A DNA stretch of 64,000 bases from Bacteroidales bacterium (GTDB lineage: Bacteria > Bacteroidota > Bacteroidia > Bacteroidales > UBA12077): assembly GCA_003446015.1 (NCBI GenBank), contig DMBU01000060.1, forward strand, positions 16,676 to 80,675, read 5' to 3'. Each line of letters begins with the position of its first letter. The stretch's first letter is position 1. This document shows positions 42,411 through 51,301 of this stretch, piece by piece. The notes under the pieces are model-generated. The model worked only from the letters and a program-made list of their open reading frames with translations. It made no database searches and was not told the DNA's origin. Both the position numbers and the translations under genes were made by a program.

Positions 42411-43742
42411 GTGTTAAAAACATTTCCAAAAGGAGGCGTTCATCCGGCAGAAAGTAAATATTCTGCGAATAGTGTTATTGAAATACTGCCGCTTCCAAAA
42501 ACAGTATCCATACCAATTTCACAACATATTGGTGCCCCTTCAAAAGCTATTGTTGCTAAAGGTGACAAGGTAAGGGTGGGTGATAAAATAGCCGAAAGTA
42601 CAGGCTTTGTGTCTACTAATATTCACTCTTCGGTATCTGGAACAGTTGTTAAAGTTGACGATGTTCTTGATTCAACGGGTTATAAACGACCCTGTGTAAT
42701 TATTGATGTTGAAGGGGATGAGTGGAACGAGAATATTGATCGATCAACTGATTTAAAGAAAGAAATTAGTTTGACTGATAAGGAAATTATCAATAAAATA
42801 AATGAATCAGGAATTGTTGGTCTGGGTGGAGCTACATTTCCGTCTCATGTTAAACTTTCTGTTCCTGATGGCAAAAAGATTGATGTTTTAATCATTAACG
42901 GAGTTGAGTGCGAACCTTATTTAACATCTGATCACCGGTTAATGCTCGAAAAAGCTGAAGAGATGTTAGTTGGTATTCAGATACTTATGAAGGCATTGAG
43001 TGTGAATTTAGCATTAATTGGTATCGAAAATAATAAACCAGATGCCATCGCACATCTTCAGGATTTGGTTAAAAGTTACCCTGGTATTGAAGTTCATGCA
43101 TTAAAAGTTCAATATCCCCAAGGTGGAGAAAAACAATTAATTAAGGCTTTAATTAATCGCGAAGTGCCTTCGGGAGGATTACCACTAAACGTTGGTGCTG
43201 TTGTTCACAATGTAGGAACTGCTTTTGCTGTTTACGAAGCTGTTCAGAAAAACAAGCCTTTGTTTGAAAGAGTTGTTACCTTAACAGGTATCTCGGTTAA
43301 AAAACCATCCAATTTTATGGTTCGTATTGGCACACCTGTTATCGATTTAGTTGAGGCTGCAGGAGGATTACCTGAAGATACTGGTAAAATTATTAATGGT
43401 GGTCCAATGATGGGTAAATCGATTAATTCACTCGAAGTACCTGTAGTAAAAGGTACTTCAGGAATTTTGATAATGCCTGTTGAAAAATCGGCAAGGAAAA
43501 AAGAAAGCGGTTGTATCCGTTGTGCAAAATGCGTTTCTGTTTGTCCTCAGGGATTAGAGCCTTATCTTTTAAACAGATTAGCACAATTAGAGAAAAATGA
43601 TAAACTGGAAACCGGAGGCGTAATGGATTGTATTGAATGTGGCTCATGTGCATACACCTGTCCTGCAGGATTACCATTACTTGATTACATCAGATTAGGA
43701 AAATCCAGAGTAAGTAAAATCATAAGAACAAGAAAACAATAA
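42411..43742 (+). CDS. rnfC: Rnf complex subunit C, NADH/ferredoxin-linked iron-sulfur flavoprotein
   Basis: A 443-residue peripheral subunit starting at GTG, which binds NADH and FMN and carries two [4Fe-4S] clusters. The N-terminal SLBB-like part is followed by GLGGATFPSHVKLSV and INGVECEPYLTSDHRLMLE (the RnfC signature), and the C-terminal cluster motifs CIRCAKCVSVCP and CIECGSCAYTCPAG. Length is at the short end because the extended C-terminal repeat of E. coli RsxC is absent. It is preceded by a strong AGGAGG site; the stop overlaps the rnfD ATG by one base. Confidence 0.96.
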   Translation: MLKTFPKGGVHPAESKYSANSVIEILPLPKTVSIPISQHIGAPSKAIVAKGDKVRVGDKIAESTGFVSTNIHSSVSGTVVKVDDVLDSTGYKRPCVIIDVEGDEWNENIDRSTDLKKEISLTDKEIINKINESGIVGLGGATFPSHVKLSVPDGKKIDVLIINGVECEPYLTSDHRLMLEKAEEMLVGIQILMKALSVNLALIGIENNKPDAIAHLQDLVKSYPGIEVHALKVQYPQGGEKQLIKALINREVPSGGLPLNVGAVVHNVGTAFAVYEAVQKNKPLFERVVTLTGISVKKPSNFMVRIGTPVIDLVEAAGGLPEDTGKIINGGPMMGKSINSLEVPVVKGTSGILIMPVEKSARKKESGCIRCAKCVSVCPQGLEPYLLNRLAQLEKNDKLETGGVMDCIECGSCAYTCPAGLPLLDYIRLGKSRVSKIIRTRKQ

Positions 43743-44740
43743 TGAATAAATTATTTATATCACCATCTCCTCATATGTATGAGGATACAACCGTAAAGCG
43801 GCTGATGTTTGATGTAGTTATTGCGATGTTGCCTGCATTGGCATTCTCAATCTACTTTTTCGGAATGGGAGCAATAATTGTAACATTAACAGCTGTAGTT
43901 TCGTGCCTTGCTTTTGAATGGCTAATTCAAAAATACATGCTTAAACAAGAACCTTCAATTACTGATGGTTCTGCGCTGGTAACAGGAATTTTATTAGCAT
44001 TTAACGTGCCAACAAATTTACCCATATGGATTGTTATTATTGGAAGTCTTGTAGCAATTGGTATTGGTAAAATGTCGTTTGGAGGTTTAGGAAATAATCC
44101 TTTTAATCCAGCATTGGTTGGACGAGTTTTTATGTTAATTTCTTTTCCTGTACAAATGACAAGCTGGCCTGTACCAACCGGGTTTAATAATAGCTATACC
44201 GATGCCGTAACAGGGGCAACTCCTCTTGGTGTTATGAAAGAAGGAATTGGTGCAGGGGAGACTGTTTCTTCCATTATGGATAAAATCCCCAGTCACATGG
44301 AGTTATTCTACGGACACATGGGAGGTTCCATGGGCGAAATTGCTGCAATAGCATTATTACTTGGATTTGGATACATGTTATTCCGAAAAGTTATTAAGAT
44401 GCATATACCTGTTTCAATATTATTAACCATTACAGCTTTTACAGGTATCTTATGGCTAATTAATCCTGAATCAAATGCTGATCCTGTATTTCATTTATTA
44501 ACCGGGGGTGTTATGCTAGGGGCAATATTTATGGCTACAGATTATGTTACTTCGCCTATGTCGGTTAAAGGAATGTGGATATATGGAATTGGAATTGGAA
44601 TTATTACCGTTTTAATTCGTGTATTCGGAGCATATCCCGAAGGAGTATCATTTGCTATACTTATAATGAATGCATTTGTACCATTAATTAATGCTTACAT
44701 TAAACCTAAGCGTTTCGGAGAGGAGGTTAAGAATGGCTAA
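43742..44740 (+). CDS. rnfD: Rnf complex subunit D, FMN-binding membrane protein
   Basis: A 332-residue integral membrane subunit with about nine helices and the RnfD start SPSPHMYEDTTVKRLMFDVVIAMLPA. The covalent FMN site is expected at the threonine of DAVTGATPLG (around residue 160). FGGLGNNPFNPALVGRVF is family-typical. It couples electron flow to ion translocation. ATG 43742 overlaps the rnfC stop. Its 3' end overlaps the rnfG start by 8 bases, indicating translational coupling. Confidence 0.96.
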   Translation: MNKLFISPSPHMYEDTTVKRLMFDVVIAMLPALAFSIYFFGMGAIIVTLTAVVSCLAFEWLIQKYMLKQEPSITDGSALVTGILLAFNVPTNLPIWIVIIGSLVAIGIGKMSFGGLGNNPFNPALVGRVFMLISFPVQMTSWPVPTGFNNSYTDAVTGATPLGVMKEGIGAGETVSSIMDKIPSHMELFYGHMGGSMGEIAAIALLLGFGYMLFRKVIKMHIPVSILLTITAFTGILWLINPESNADPVFHLLTGGVMLGAIFMATDYVTSPMSVKGMWIYGIGIGIITVLIRVFGAYPEGVSFAILIMNAFVPLINAYIKPKRFGEEVKNG

Positions 44741-45311
44741 AAAAGAATCAACATTTATGAGCATGGTGCTAACATTGTTAATTGTAACATTGGTAGCTTC
44801 TGCAGCATTAGGATATATTTATGAAATAACTAAAGGACCTATTGCGGCTAGTAAATTAGCAAAACTTAATAACGCTATTAAACAGGTTGTTCCTGAATAC
44901 GATACAATCCCCGGAGACGAGGTTTATAAAATGGGTATTGATGGTGATACGCTTGTTTTTTACCCGGCTAAAAAAGATGGAGAGTTAGTTGGAACTGCAA
45001 TTAGTACTTTTACGAATAAAGGTTTTGGAGGAAATATTAAATTAATGGTTGGTTTATTACCAGATGGTACTATTAATAATATTTCGGTTCTTGAGCATAA
45101 AGAAACTCCCGGATTAGGTGATAAAATGAGTAAAAAGAAATCAGAATGGAGTATTCAGTTTAATGGAAAAAATCCTTCTGATTTTAAATTGAAAGTAACG
45201 AAGGATGGTGGCGATGTTGATGCAATCACAGCATCAACAATTAGCTCAAGAGCATTTTGTGATGCTGTTGAGAGAGCACATAAAGCATATATGGAAGGAG
45301 GTAAAAAATGA
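44733..45311 (+). CDS. rnfG: Rnf complex subunit G, FMN-binding protein
   Basis: A 192-residue subunit with one N-terminal helix (about residues 8-30) and a periplasmic FMN-binding domain ending in DAITASTISSRAFCDAV, in which a threonine of the S/T-rich motif carries covalent FMN. I chose ATG 44733 over an in-frame ATG at 44691: the former follows AGGAGG by six bases and begins with the expected MAKKESTFMSMVLTLLIVT, whereas the longer form would add a hydrophilic lead inside rnfD. It ends four bases into rnfE. Confidence 0.95.
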   Translation: MAKKESTFMSMVLTLLIVTLVASAALGYIYEITKGPIAASKLAKLNNAIKQVVPEYDTIPGDEVYKMGIDGDTLVFYPAKKDGELVGTAISTFTNKGFGGNIKLMVGLLPDGTINNISVLEHKETPGLGDKMSKKKSEWSIQFNGKNPSDFKLKVTKDGGDVDAITASTISSRAFCDAVERAHKAYMEGGKK

Positions 45312-45895
45312 ACCAGTGGAAAAATTTCAGCAAAGGATTTTTCAAAGAGAATCCTGTATTAGTTCTACTTTTAGGAATGTGTCCTACACTTGGAGTTACA
45401 ACATCGGCCATAAATGGATTAGGGATGGGTTTAGCTACAACTTTTGTGTTAGTTATGTCAAACCTGGTTGTATCTCTTGTGAAATCGCAAATCCCAGATA
45501 AAGTTCGTATCCCTTCATTTATTGTGATTATTGCATCATTTGTAACTATGGTAGAATTGATCATGCAGGCATACGTTCCGGCACTTTTTGATCAGTTAGG
45601 ATTGTTTATTCCTCTTATTGTAGTAAACTGTATAGTACTTGGAAGAGCTGAGGCATTTGCATCTAAAAACAATATCCTTTCGTCCGCACTTGATGGATTA
45701 GGAATGGGATTAGGTTTTGCAATGGCTTTAACTATTTTGGGTGGTATTAGAGAACTTTTAGGAAATGGATCTTTCTTTGGATTTAAATTTATTCAGGGTG
45801 ACGGAATGCTTGTATTTGTTTTAGCTCCCGGTGCTTTTATCGCTTTAGGATACCTAATTGTTTTGATAAATAAAATCAATAAGAAAACAGCTTAA
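45308..45895 (+). CDS. rnfE: Rnf complex subunit E
   Basis: A 195-residue integral membrane subunit with six helices, starting MNQWKNFSKGFFKENPVLVLLLGMCPTLGVTTSA, a family-typical sequence, and including GGIRELLGNGSFFG. With RnfA it forms the antiparallel membrane core and binds an iron-sulfur site between the two (the Cys of LGMCPTLGV). The start overlaps the rnfG stop by 4 bases and is preceded by AGGAGG seven to twelve bases upstream. Confidence 0.96.
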   Translation: MNQWKNFSKGFFKENPVLVLLLGMCPTLGVTTSAINGLGMGLATTFVLVMSNLVVSLVKSQIPDKVRIPSFIVIIASFVTMVELIMQAYVPALFDQLGLFIPLIVVNCIVLGRAEAFASKNNILSSALDGLGMGLGFAMALTILGGIRELLGNGSFFGFKFIQGDGMLVFVLAPGAFIALGYLIVLINKINKKTA

Positions 45896-45905
45896 AAATA
45901 TTACT

Positions 45906-46478
45906 ATGGAATATATTATTATAATCATATCAGCAATATTTGTTAATAATATTGTATTAGCACAGTTCCTTGGTATATGTCCTTTTCTTGGAGTTTCAAG
46001 TAAAGTAGAAACTTCTGCAGGAATGGCCGGAGCTGTTACTTTTGTAATGGTTATTGCAACCATTGTAACCTATTTATTACAAAAATACGTATTAGATGCT
46101 TTTGGAATTGCATTTATGCAAACCATCACATTTATTCTTGTTATTGCATCTTTAGTTCAGTTAGTAGAGATTATTTTAAAGAAAGTAAGTCCAGCCTTAT
46201 ATCAGGCATTAGGAATTTTCCTTCCTCTTATTACAACAAATTGCGCTGTATTAGGTGTTGCAATCCTTGCAGTTCAAAAAGATTATAACTTAATGGAAAG
46301 TGTTGTTTTTGCAATTGCCAACGCCGTTGGTTTCGGCCTGGCATTAATAACTTTTGCAGGTTTACGTGAGCATTTGGAATTAGTAAGCATTCCAAAAGGA
46401 ATGAAAGGTGTGCCAATTGCTCTTGTGGTAGCAGGATTGCTTGCACTAGCTTTTATGGGATTTGCAGGAATTGTTTAA
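45906..46478 (+). CDS. rnfA: Rnf complex subunit A
   Basis: A 190-residue integral membrane subunit with six helices, homologous to RnfE in inverted orientation. The start MEYIIIIISAIFVNNIVLAQFLGICPFLGVSSKVETSAGM is characteristic, and the Cys of LGICPFLGV matches its RnfE counterpart. It completes the complex. It starts 10 bases after rnfE and ends in a clear terminator, so the six genes make one operon. No Shine-Dalgarno site is seen. Confidence 0.96.
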   Translation: MEYIIIIISAIFVNNIVLAQFLGICPFLGVSSKVETSAGMAGAVTFVMVIATIVTYLLQKYVLDAFGIAFMQTITFILVIASLVQLVEIILKKVSPALYQALGIFLPLITTNCAVLGVAILAVQKDYNLMESVVFAIANAVGFGLALITFAGLREHLELVSIPKGMKGVPIALVVAGLLALAFMGFAGIV

Positions 46479-46502
46479 CTAGAAAACATAATATATTTTA
46501 AG

Positions 46503-46530
46503 GAGCAACCAAATAGGTTGCTCTTTTATT
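46503..46530 (+). terminator. Rho-independent terminator of the rnf operon
   Basis: GAGCAACC (46503-46510) pairs with GGTTGCTC (46516-46523) around a 5-base loop, followed by TTTTATTTT. Confidence 0.9.
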
Positions 46531-46577
46531 TTAAAATGTTTTCTTTTTTTTTATATTGCTTCCGTTTTAAATAGCAT

Positions 46578-48875
46578 ATGAATCGTAAAAACTTTGTAAT
46601 ACTTCTTAGCTTTTTATTAGTACATATTCTTTCTCTCTCATCGGCAGAGAAAAAGAATATTCTAATATTAAACTCTTACCATAAGGGATTAAAATGGACT
46701 GATGAATTAGTTGGTGGAATTAACCAGGGTTTATCAGAATTGAATTTCGAAAAGGAAATTTTTACTGAATATATCGACTCAAAACGTTTTTTTGAGAATG
46801 ATAATTATTATCAGGCCTTATTTGAATTGTTAAAAGTTAAATACTACAAGATTCAATTAGATTTAGTAATTCCGACCGATGATTATGCTTTAAATTTCTT
46901 ATTAGCATACAGAGATAGTTTATTTAAAAAGGTTCCCGTTGTTTTTTGTGGTATAAATAATAACCATAACTATCCTCAAAGTTATTCAGGGGTCTTAGAA
47001 AATATTGAATACATTGACAATTTTAAGTTGATAAAACAACTTCACCCAAATTATTCGAAAATATATTTTATTGTAGATAATACTAAAACCGGCAATATTA
47101 TTTACGATAGAGCTTTCAGAATGTATTTATCAACCAATAATGAATACAGATATGAATTTGTGAGAGATTATAGTTTTGATGAACTTTTTAAAAAGGTATC
47201 TGAACTTGATGATGATGCAGTTATTCTATTAACTGCTTTTACAAAAGACAAGAATGGAGAATATCGTTCATATGATGAAATTATTCATGAATTAAAGCTT
47301 CATTCAAAAGCTCCTATTTATGGAGTTTGGGATTTTTTTCTTGGAGAAGGTATCGTTGGGGGAAAGCTTATAAGTGCTCATGATCATGGTTGCAAAACAT
47401 CAATTATTGCAAATAGGGTGTTGAGTGGTGAAAATATTCAGAACATTGACGTTGAAATATCTGAGTCTAACTATAAATTTGATTATCAGGAACTAAAAAA
47501 TAATAAGATAAGTAGAAACCTTTTACCAAAAGGTTCAAAAATTATAAATCATCCGTTTGCATTTATCATCAAAAATAAAGAACTGTCTGTTTACTTTAGT
47601 ATTATATTGATTTTATTGCTTGTTACCATAATTGTATTATGGCTCTACATCCTAAATCGAAAACGTAAAATTCGGGAGGAAAGAAGGTACAATAAAACCA
47701 TTGAATTAAATAATGAGAAACTACAATTCGCCAAAGAAAATGCTGAAGAATCTGATCGTTTAAAATCAGCTTTTTTAGCTAATATTTCCCACGAATTAAG
47801 AACACCGATGAATGGAATTATTGGTTTTTCCAAGCTAATTATTGATTCAAAAGATATCGATCCTGATACACAAAGAAAGTACTTGAACATGATCTATCAA
47901 AGTGGTTATATCTTACTAAACCTTGTAAATGATATTATTGATTTATCCAAAATAGAATCTAAACAATTAAAGTTCAATAATACAGAGTTTAAATTAGATG
48001 TTTTAATTGATGAACTCCTTGAGTTTTTTATTTCAGAACGTGATAATCTGTATAAAGGAAATATTAAAATAATTGCTGAAAAGGAATATGAGTTCAAAGA
48101 GTTATATATTTATTCAGACTCTAACAGAATAAGACAGGTTTTATATAACCTGATTCATAACGCCTTAAAATTTACTTCCGAGGGATCTATTAAATTTGGA
48201 TATTATATTGAGCCTCCAAGTATTGTGTTTTTTGTTAAAGATACTGGTATAGGCTTAACTCAAATTGAAAAGGAAATTATTTTTGAGCGTTTTAGACAAG
48301 TAGACGATAAAACTACACGACGATACGGTGGCTCAGGTATTGGCTTATCTATTTCTAAAGGAATAGTTGAAAATTTTAACGGTAAAATTTGGGTTGAATC
48401 GGAAAAAGGAGAGGGATCTACATTTTATTTTTCAATTCCATATAACCCCATTAAAAGTGATTATGTGGTTGTTGATAGAGTAAAAAATTATAAAGAATAT
48501 GCATGGACCGGTAAAACATTATTAATTGTTGAAGACTCAATTGTTTCCTATGAATTATTAACCAAGTTCTTAAAAGATGCTCAGGTAAATTTTATTCATG
48601 CTTCGGATGGTGAGCAAGCTGTTCGTTTTTGTAAAAATAAGGAGCATATAGATCTTGTCTTAATGGACATCCAATTACCAATTCTCGATGGTTTAGAAGC
48701 TACCAGACAAATAAAAATATGTAAACCGGAGTTGCCTATTATTGCTCAAACCGCTAATGCCATGGACGATGACAGATCAAATATAATTGCTGCTGGCTGC
48801 GACGATTACATTGCCAAACCAATTAACCGATTAGAACTTCTTCAAAAAATTGATAAGTATCTAAAAAAGGATTAG
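46578..48875 (+). CDS. Hybrid histidine kinase with ABC substrate-binding-like sensor
   Basis: A 765-residue membrane kinase. After a signal-like segment comes a periplasmic domain of the ABC transporter substrate-binding (PF04392-type) family (about 25-330; start KKNILILNSYHKGLKWTDELV), one membrane helix (about 336-360), HisKA with phospho-acceptor His405 in NISHELRTPMNG, HATPase_c (about 510-630) with NRIRQVLYNLIHNALKF, DTGIGLT and GGSGIGLSIS, and a C-terminal receiver with Asp697 in LVLMDIQLPILDG. The sensor domain probably binds a small ligand directly. There is no partner regulator gene adjacent and no DNA-binding output domain, so signalling goes to an unlinked phosphotransfer partner. 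Confidence 0.92.
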   Translation: MNRKNFVILLSFLLVHILSLSSAEKKNILILNSYHKGLKWTDELVGGINQGLSELNFEKEIFTEYIDSKRFFENDNYYQALFELLKVKYYKIQLDLVIPTDDYALNFLLAYRDSLFKKVPVVFCGINNNHNYPQSYSGVLENIEYIDNFKLIKQLHPNYSKIYFIVDNTKTGNIIYDRAFRMYLSTNNEYRYEFVRDYSFDELFKKVSELDDDAVILLTAFTKDKNGEYRSYDEIIHELKLHSKAPIYGVWDFFLGEGIVGGKLISAHDHGCKTSIIANRVLSGENIQNIDVEISESNYKFDYQELKNNKISRNLLPKGSKIINHPFAFIIKNKELSVYFSIILILLLVTIIVLWLYILNRKRKIREERRYNKTIELNNEKLQFAKENAEESDRLKSAFLANISHELRTPMNGIIGFSKLIIDSKDIDPDTQRKYLNMIYQSGYILLNLVNDIIDLSKIESKQLKFNNTEFKLDVLIDELLEFFISERDNLYKGNIKIIAEKEYEFKELYIYSDSNRIRQVLYNLIHNALKFTSEGSIKFGYYIEPPSIVFFVKDTGIGLTQIEKEIIFERFRQVDDKTTRRYGGSGIGLSISKGIVENFNGKIWVESEKGEGSTFYFSIPYNPIKSDYVVVDRVKNYKEYAWTGKTLLIVEDSIVSYELLTKFLKDAQVNFIHASDGEQAVRFCKNKEHIDLVLMDIQLPILDGLEATRQIKICKPELPIIAQTANAMDDDRSNIIAAGCDDYIAKPINRLELLQKIDKYLKKD

Positions 48876-48986
48876 TACTAATTCAGGAACGTTTTAATTA
48901 TCAGAGTTTATCGACATTTTGTTAATAATTTTATTAAAATGGCACTATTAAAATAGTTATTTTAGCTATCCTTAATTTTTATAGTT

Positions 48987-51116
48987 ATGAATGAAAATCA
49001 TGTTTTAAAAATAGCAACGAATCTTACAATTAAAGATTGGCAGGTTAAAAACACTATTCAATTATTTAATGAAGGATCTACAATGCCCTTTATTAGTAGA
49101 TACAGAAAAGAAGCAACAGGTAGTTTAGACGAAATGCAAATTGCAGCTATTAAGGAACAGTTATCAAAACTTGAAGAAATTGATAGTCGCAGAGAAACTA
49201 TTCTAAAAACAATTGAGGAACAGGGTAATCTGACCGATGATTTAAAGAAACGTATTGAAGATGCTCAAACCCTGACTGAACTTGAAGATATTTATTTGCC
49301 ATTTAAACCCAAAAAGAAAACCCGGGCAACAAAAGCAAAAGAAAAAGGACTCGAACCTTTGGCTAAGATAATTATGAAACAGCAAGAGCTTAACTTAATG
49401 AGTAAAGCTGAGCAGTTTATAACGGATGAGGTTCTGTCTGTTGAGGAAGCATTGCAAGGTGCCCGTGATATTATTGCTGAATGGATCAATGAAAATGAAA
49501 GAGCACGAAATAGTATTCGAAGGTTGTTTCAGCATGAATCAACAATACAGTCAAAAGCAATTAAAGGAAAAGAACTTGAAGGAATAAAGTATAAAGATTA
49601 TTTTGAGTGGGAAGAGCCATTAAAACGATGCCCATCGCATAGATTGCTGGCCATGAGAAGAGGAGAAAACGAGGGTTTTCTTAAAGTATCCATATCGCCT
49701 GATGATGAAAAGGCTCTGGAGATTTTGGAGAACCAATTTGTAAATGGAGTTTATGATGTTTCTGAGCAAGTGCGCGAAGCGGTTAAGGATTCATATAAAA
49801 GATTATTAGCCTCTTCTATGGAGACCGAATTTAAGAATTCATCAAAAGAAATTGCTGATGAAGAAGCCATTAAGGTTTTTGCCGAGAATCTCCGACAGCT
49901 ATTATTAGCAGCTCCTCTTGGACAAAAAAATGTATTAGCAATTGATCCCGGATTTCGTACAGGTTGTAAAATAGTGTGTATTGATGCTCAGGGAAACTTA
50001 ATTCATAACGAAAACATTTATCCGCATCAACCGCAGAATGAAAAAGCAATGGCCATGAAAAAGATCGATTCGATGGTCGAAACTTTTAAAATTGATGCAA
50101 TTGCAATTGGTAATGGAACGGCAAGTCGCGAAACCGAGGCACTTGTTAAAAAGATTCGATTTTCAAAAGATGTAAAAGTTTTTGTAGTTAGTGAAGATGG
50201 AGCCTCTATTTATTCGGCATCGCCGGTTGCGCGTGAAGAATTTCCTGAGTATGATGTAACAGTTCGAGGTGCTGTATCCATTGGCCGAAGATTAATGGAT
50301 CCATTAGCAGAGTTGGTAAAAATTGATCCTAAATCAATTGGAGTAGGGCAATACCAACACGATGTTGATCAAAATAAATTAAAAGGGAAGTTAGATCAGG
50401 TTGTTGAAAGCAGTGTGAATATGGTTGGTGTAAATTTAAATACATCCAGTAAACATTTATTAACTTACATCTCTGGTCTTGGGCCACAACTGGCTCAGAA
50501 TATTGTCGATTACCGAAAAGAAAACGGAGCTTTTAAGTCTAGAAAGGAGCTCCAGAAAGTAAAACGAATGGGCGATAAAGCTTTTCAGCAAGCTGCAGGT
50601 TTTTTAAGAATTGATAAAGCTGAAAATCCGTTGGACAATAGTGCTGTTCATCCAGAAAGTTATCATATTGTTGAAAAAATGGCTTCAGATTTAAAATGTG
50701 AAGTTGTTGATTTAATTAAAAGCGAAGATTTACGAAAACAGATTAAGTTAGAAAATTATGTGACTAAAGATGTGGGATTGCCAACTTTAAACGACATTAT
50801 AAAAGAGCTGGCAAAACCAGGTCGCGACCCTCGCCAGGGAATTAAAGTATTTGAGTTTGCCGAAGGTATACATAAAATGGAAGACTTGCATGTTGGGATG
50901 GAATTGCCGGGAATCGTTACGAATATTACAAATTTTGGTGCGTTTGTAGATATAGGTGTTAAACAGGATGGTTTAGTTCATATATCTCAACTTGCTAATC
51001 GATTTGTTTCTGATCCAAACGAAATTGTTAAATTACATCAGCATGTAAAAGTAAAAGTTACAGAAATTGATGTTCCTCGAAAAAGAATTCAGCTTTCGAT
51101 GAAAGATATAAAATAA
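48987..51116 (+). CDS. tex: Tex-family RNA-binding transcriptional accessory protein
   Basis: A 709-residue cytosolic protein with the full Tex layout: a helical Tex N-terminal region (about 1-200), a YqgF-like RNase H fold (about 315-450; LAIDPGFRTGCKIVC), a helix-hairpin-helix part (about 490-570; ISGLGPQLAQNIVDYR), and a C-terminal S1 domain (about 635-706; GMELPGIVTNITNFGAFVDIG). Tex proteins bind nucleic acid and influence transcription and toxin expression. Length is slightly below the usual 770 because the C-terminal tail is short. It is monocistronic, with a strong terminator. Confidence 0.96.
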   Translation: MNENHVLKIATNLTIKDWQVKNTIQLFNEGSTMPFISRYRKEATGSLDEMQIAAIKEQLSKLEEIDSRRETILKTIEEQGNLTDDLKKRIEDAQTLTELEDIYLPFKPKKKTRATKAKEKGLEPLAKIIMKQQELNLMSKAEQFITDEVLSVEEALQGARDIIAEWINENERARNSIRRLFQHESTIQSKAIKGKELEGIKYKDYFEWEEPLKRCPSHRLLAMRRGENEGFLKVSISPDDEKALEILENQFVNGVYDVSEQVREAVKDSYKRLLASSMETEFKNSSKEIADEEAIKVFAENLRQLLLAAPLGQKNVLAIDPGFRTGCKIVCIDAQGNLIHNENIYPHQPQNEKAMAMKKIDSMVETFKIDAIAIGNGTASRETEALVKKIRFSKDVKVFVVSEDGASIYSASPVAREEFPEYDVTVRGAVSIGRRLMDPLAELVKIDPKSIGVGQYQHDVDQNKLKGKLDQVVESSVNMVGVNLNTSSKHLLTYISGLGPQLAQNIVDYRKENGAFKSRKELQKVKRMGDKAFQQAAGFLRIDKAENPLDNSAVHPESYHIVEKMASDLKCEVVDLIKSEDLRKQIKLENYVTKDVGLPTLNDIIKELAKPGRDPRQGIKVFEFAEGIHKMEDLHVGMELPGIVTNITNFGAFVDIGVKQDGLVHISQLANRFVSDPNEIVKLHQHVKVKVTEIDVPRKRIQLSMKDIK

Positions 51117-51134
51117 TTTTTCTTATTGATGAAT

Positions 51135-51168
51135 AAAAAAGCACTAATCTGATTATTAGTGCTTTTTT
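51135..51168 (+). terminator. Rho-independent terminator after tex
   Basis: AAAAAAGCACTAAT (51135-51148) pairs perfectly with ATTAGTGCTTTTTT (51155-51168) around a 6-nt loop. Stem of 14 bp with a T-run. Confidence 0.9.
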
Positions 51169-51301
51169 TATCCAAATTCATCCAGATTAAAAAATAAATA
51201 AATATTACTTAAACTAATGTAATAATTTAATTGTCTTAGTGTCCAATGCATGAATTTATTGTTTCGATTCTCAAATTATTAATAATTTATACTAACAAAA
51301 A

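Noticed and set aside
44691..44732. Upstream ATG for rnfG at 44691
   Set aside because: It is inside rnfD and lacks a ribosome-binding site, while ATG 44733 follows AGGAGG and starts with the usual rnfG sequence.
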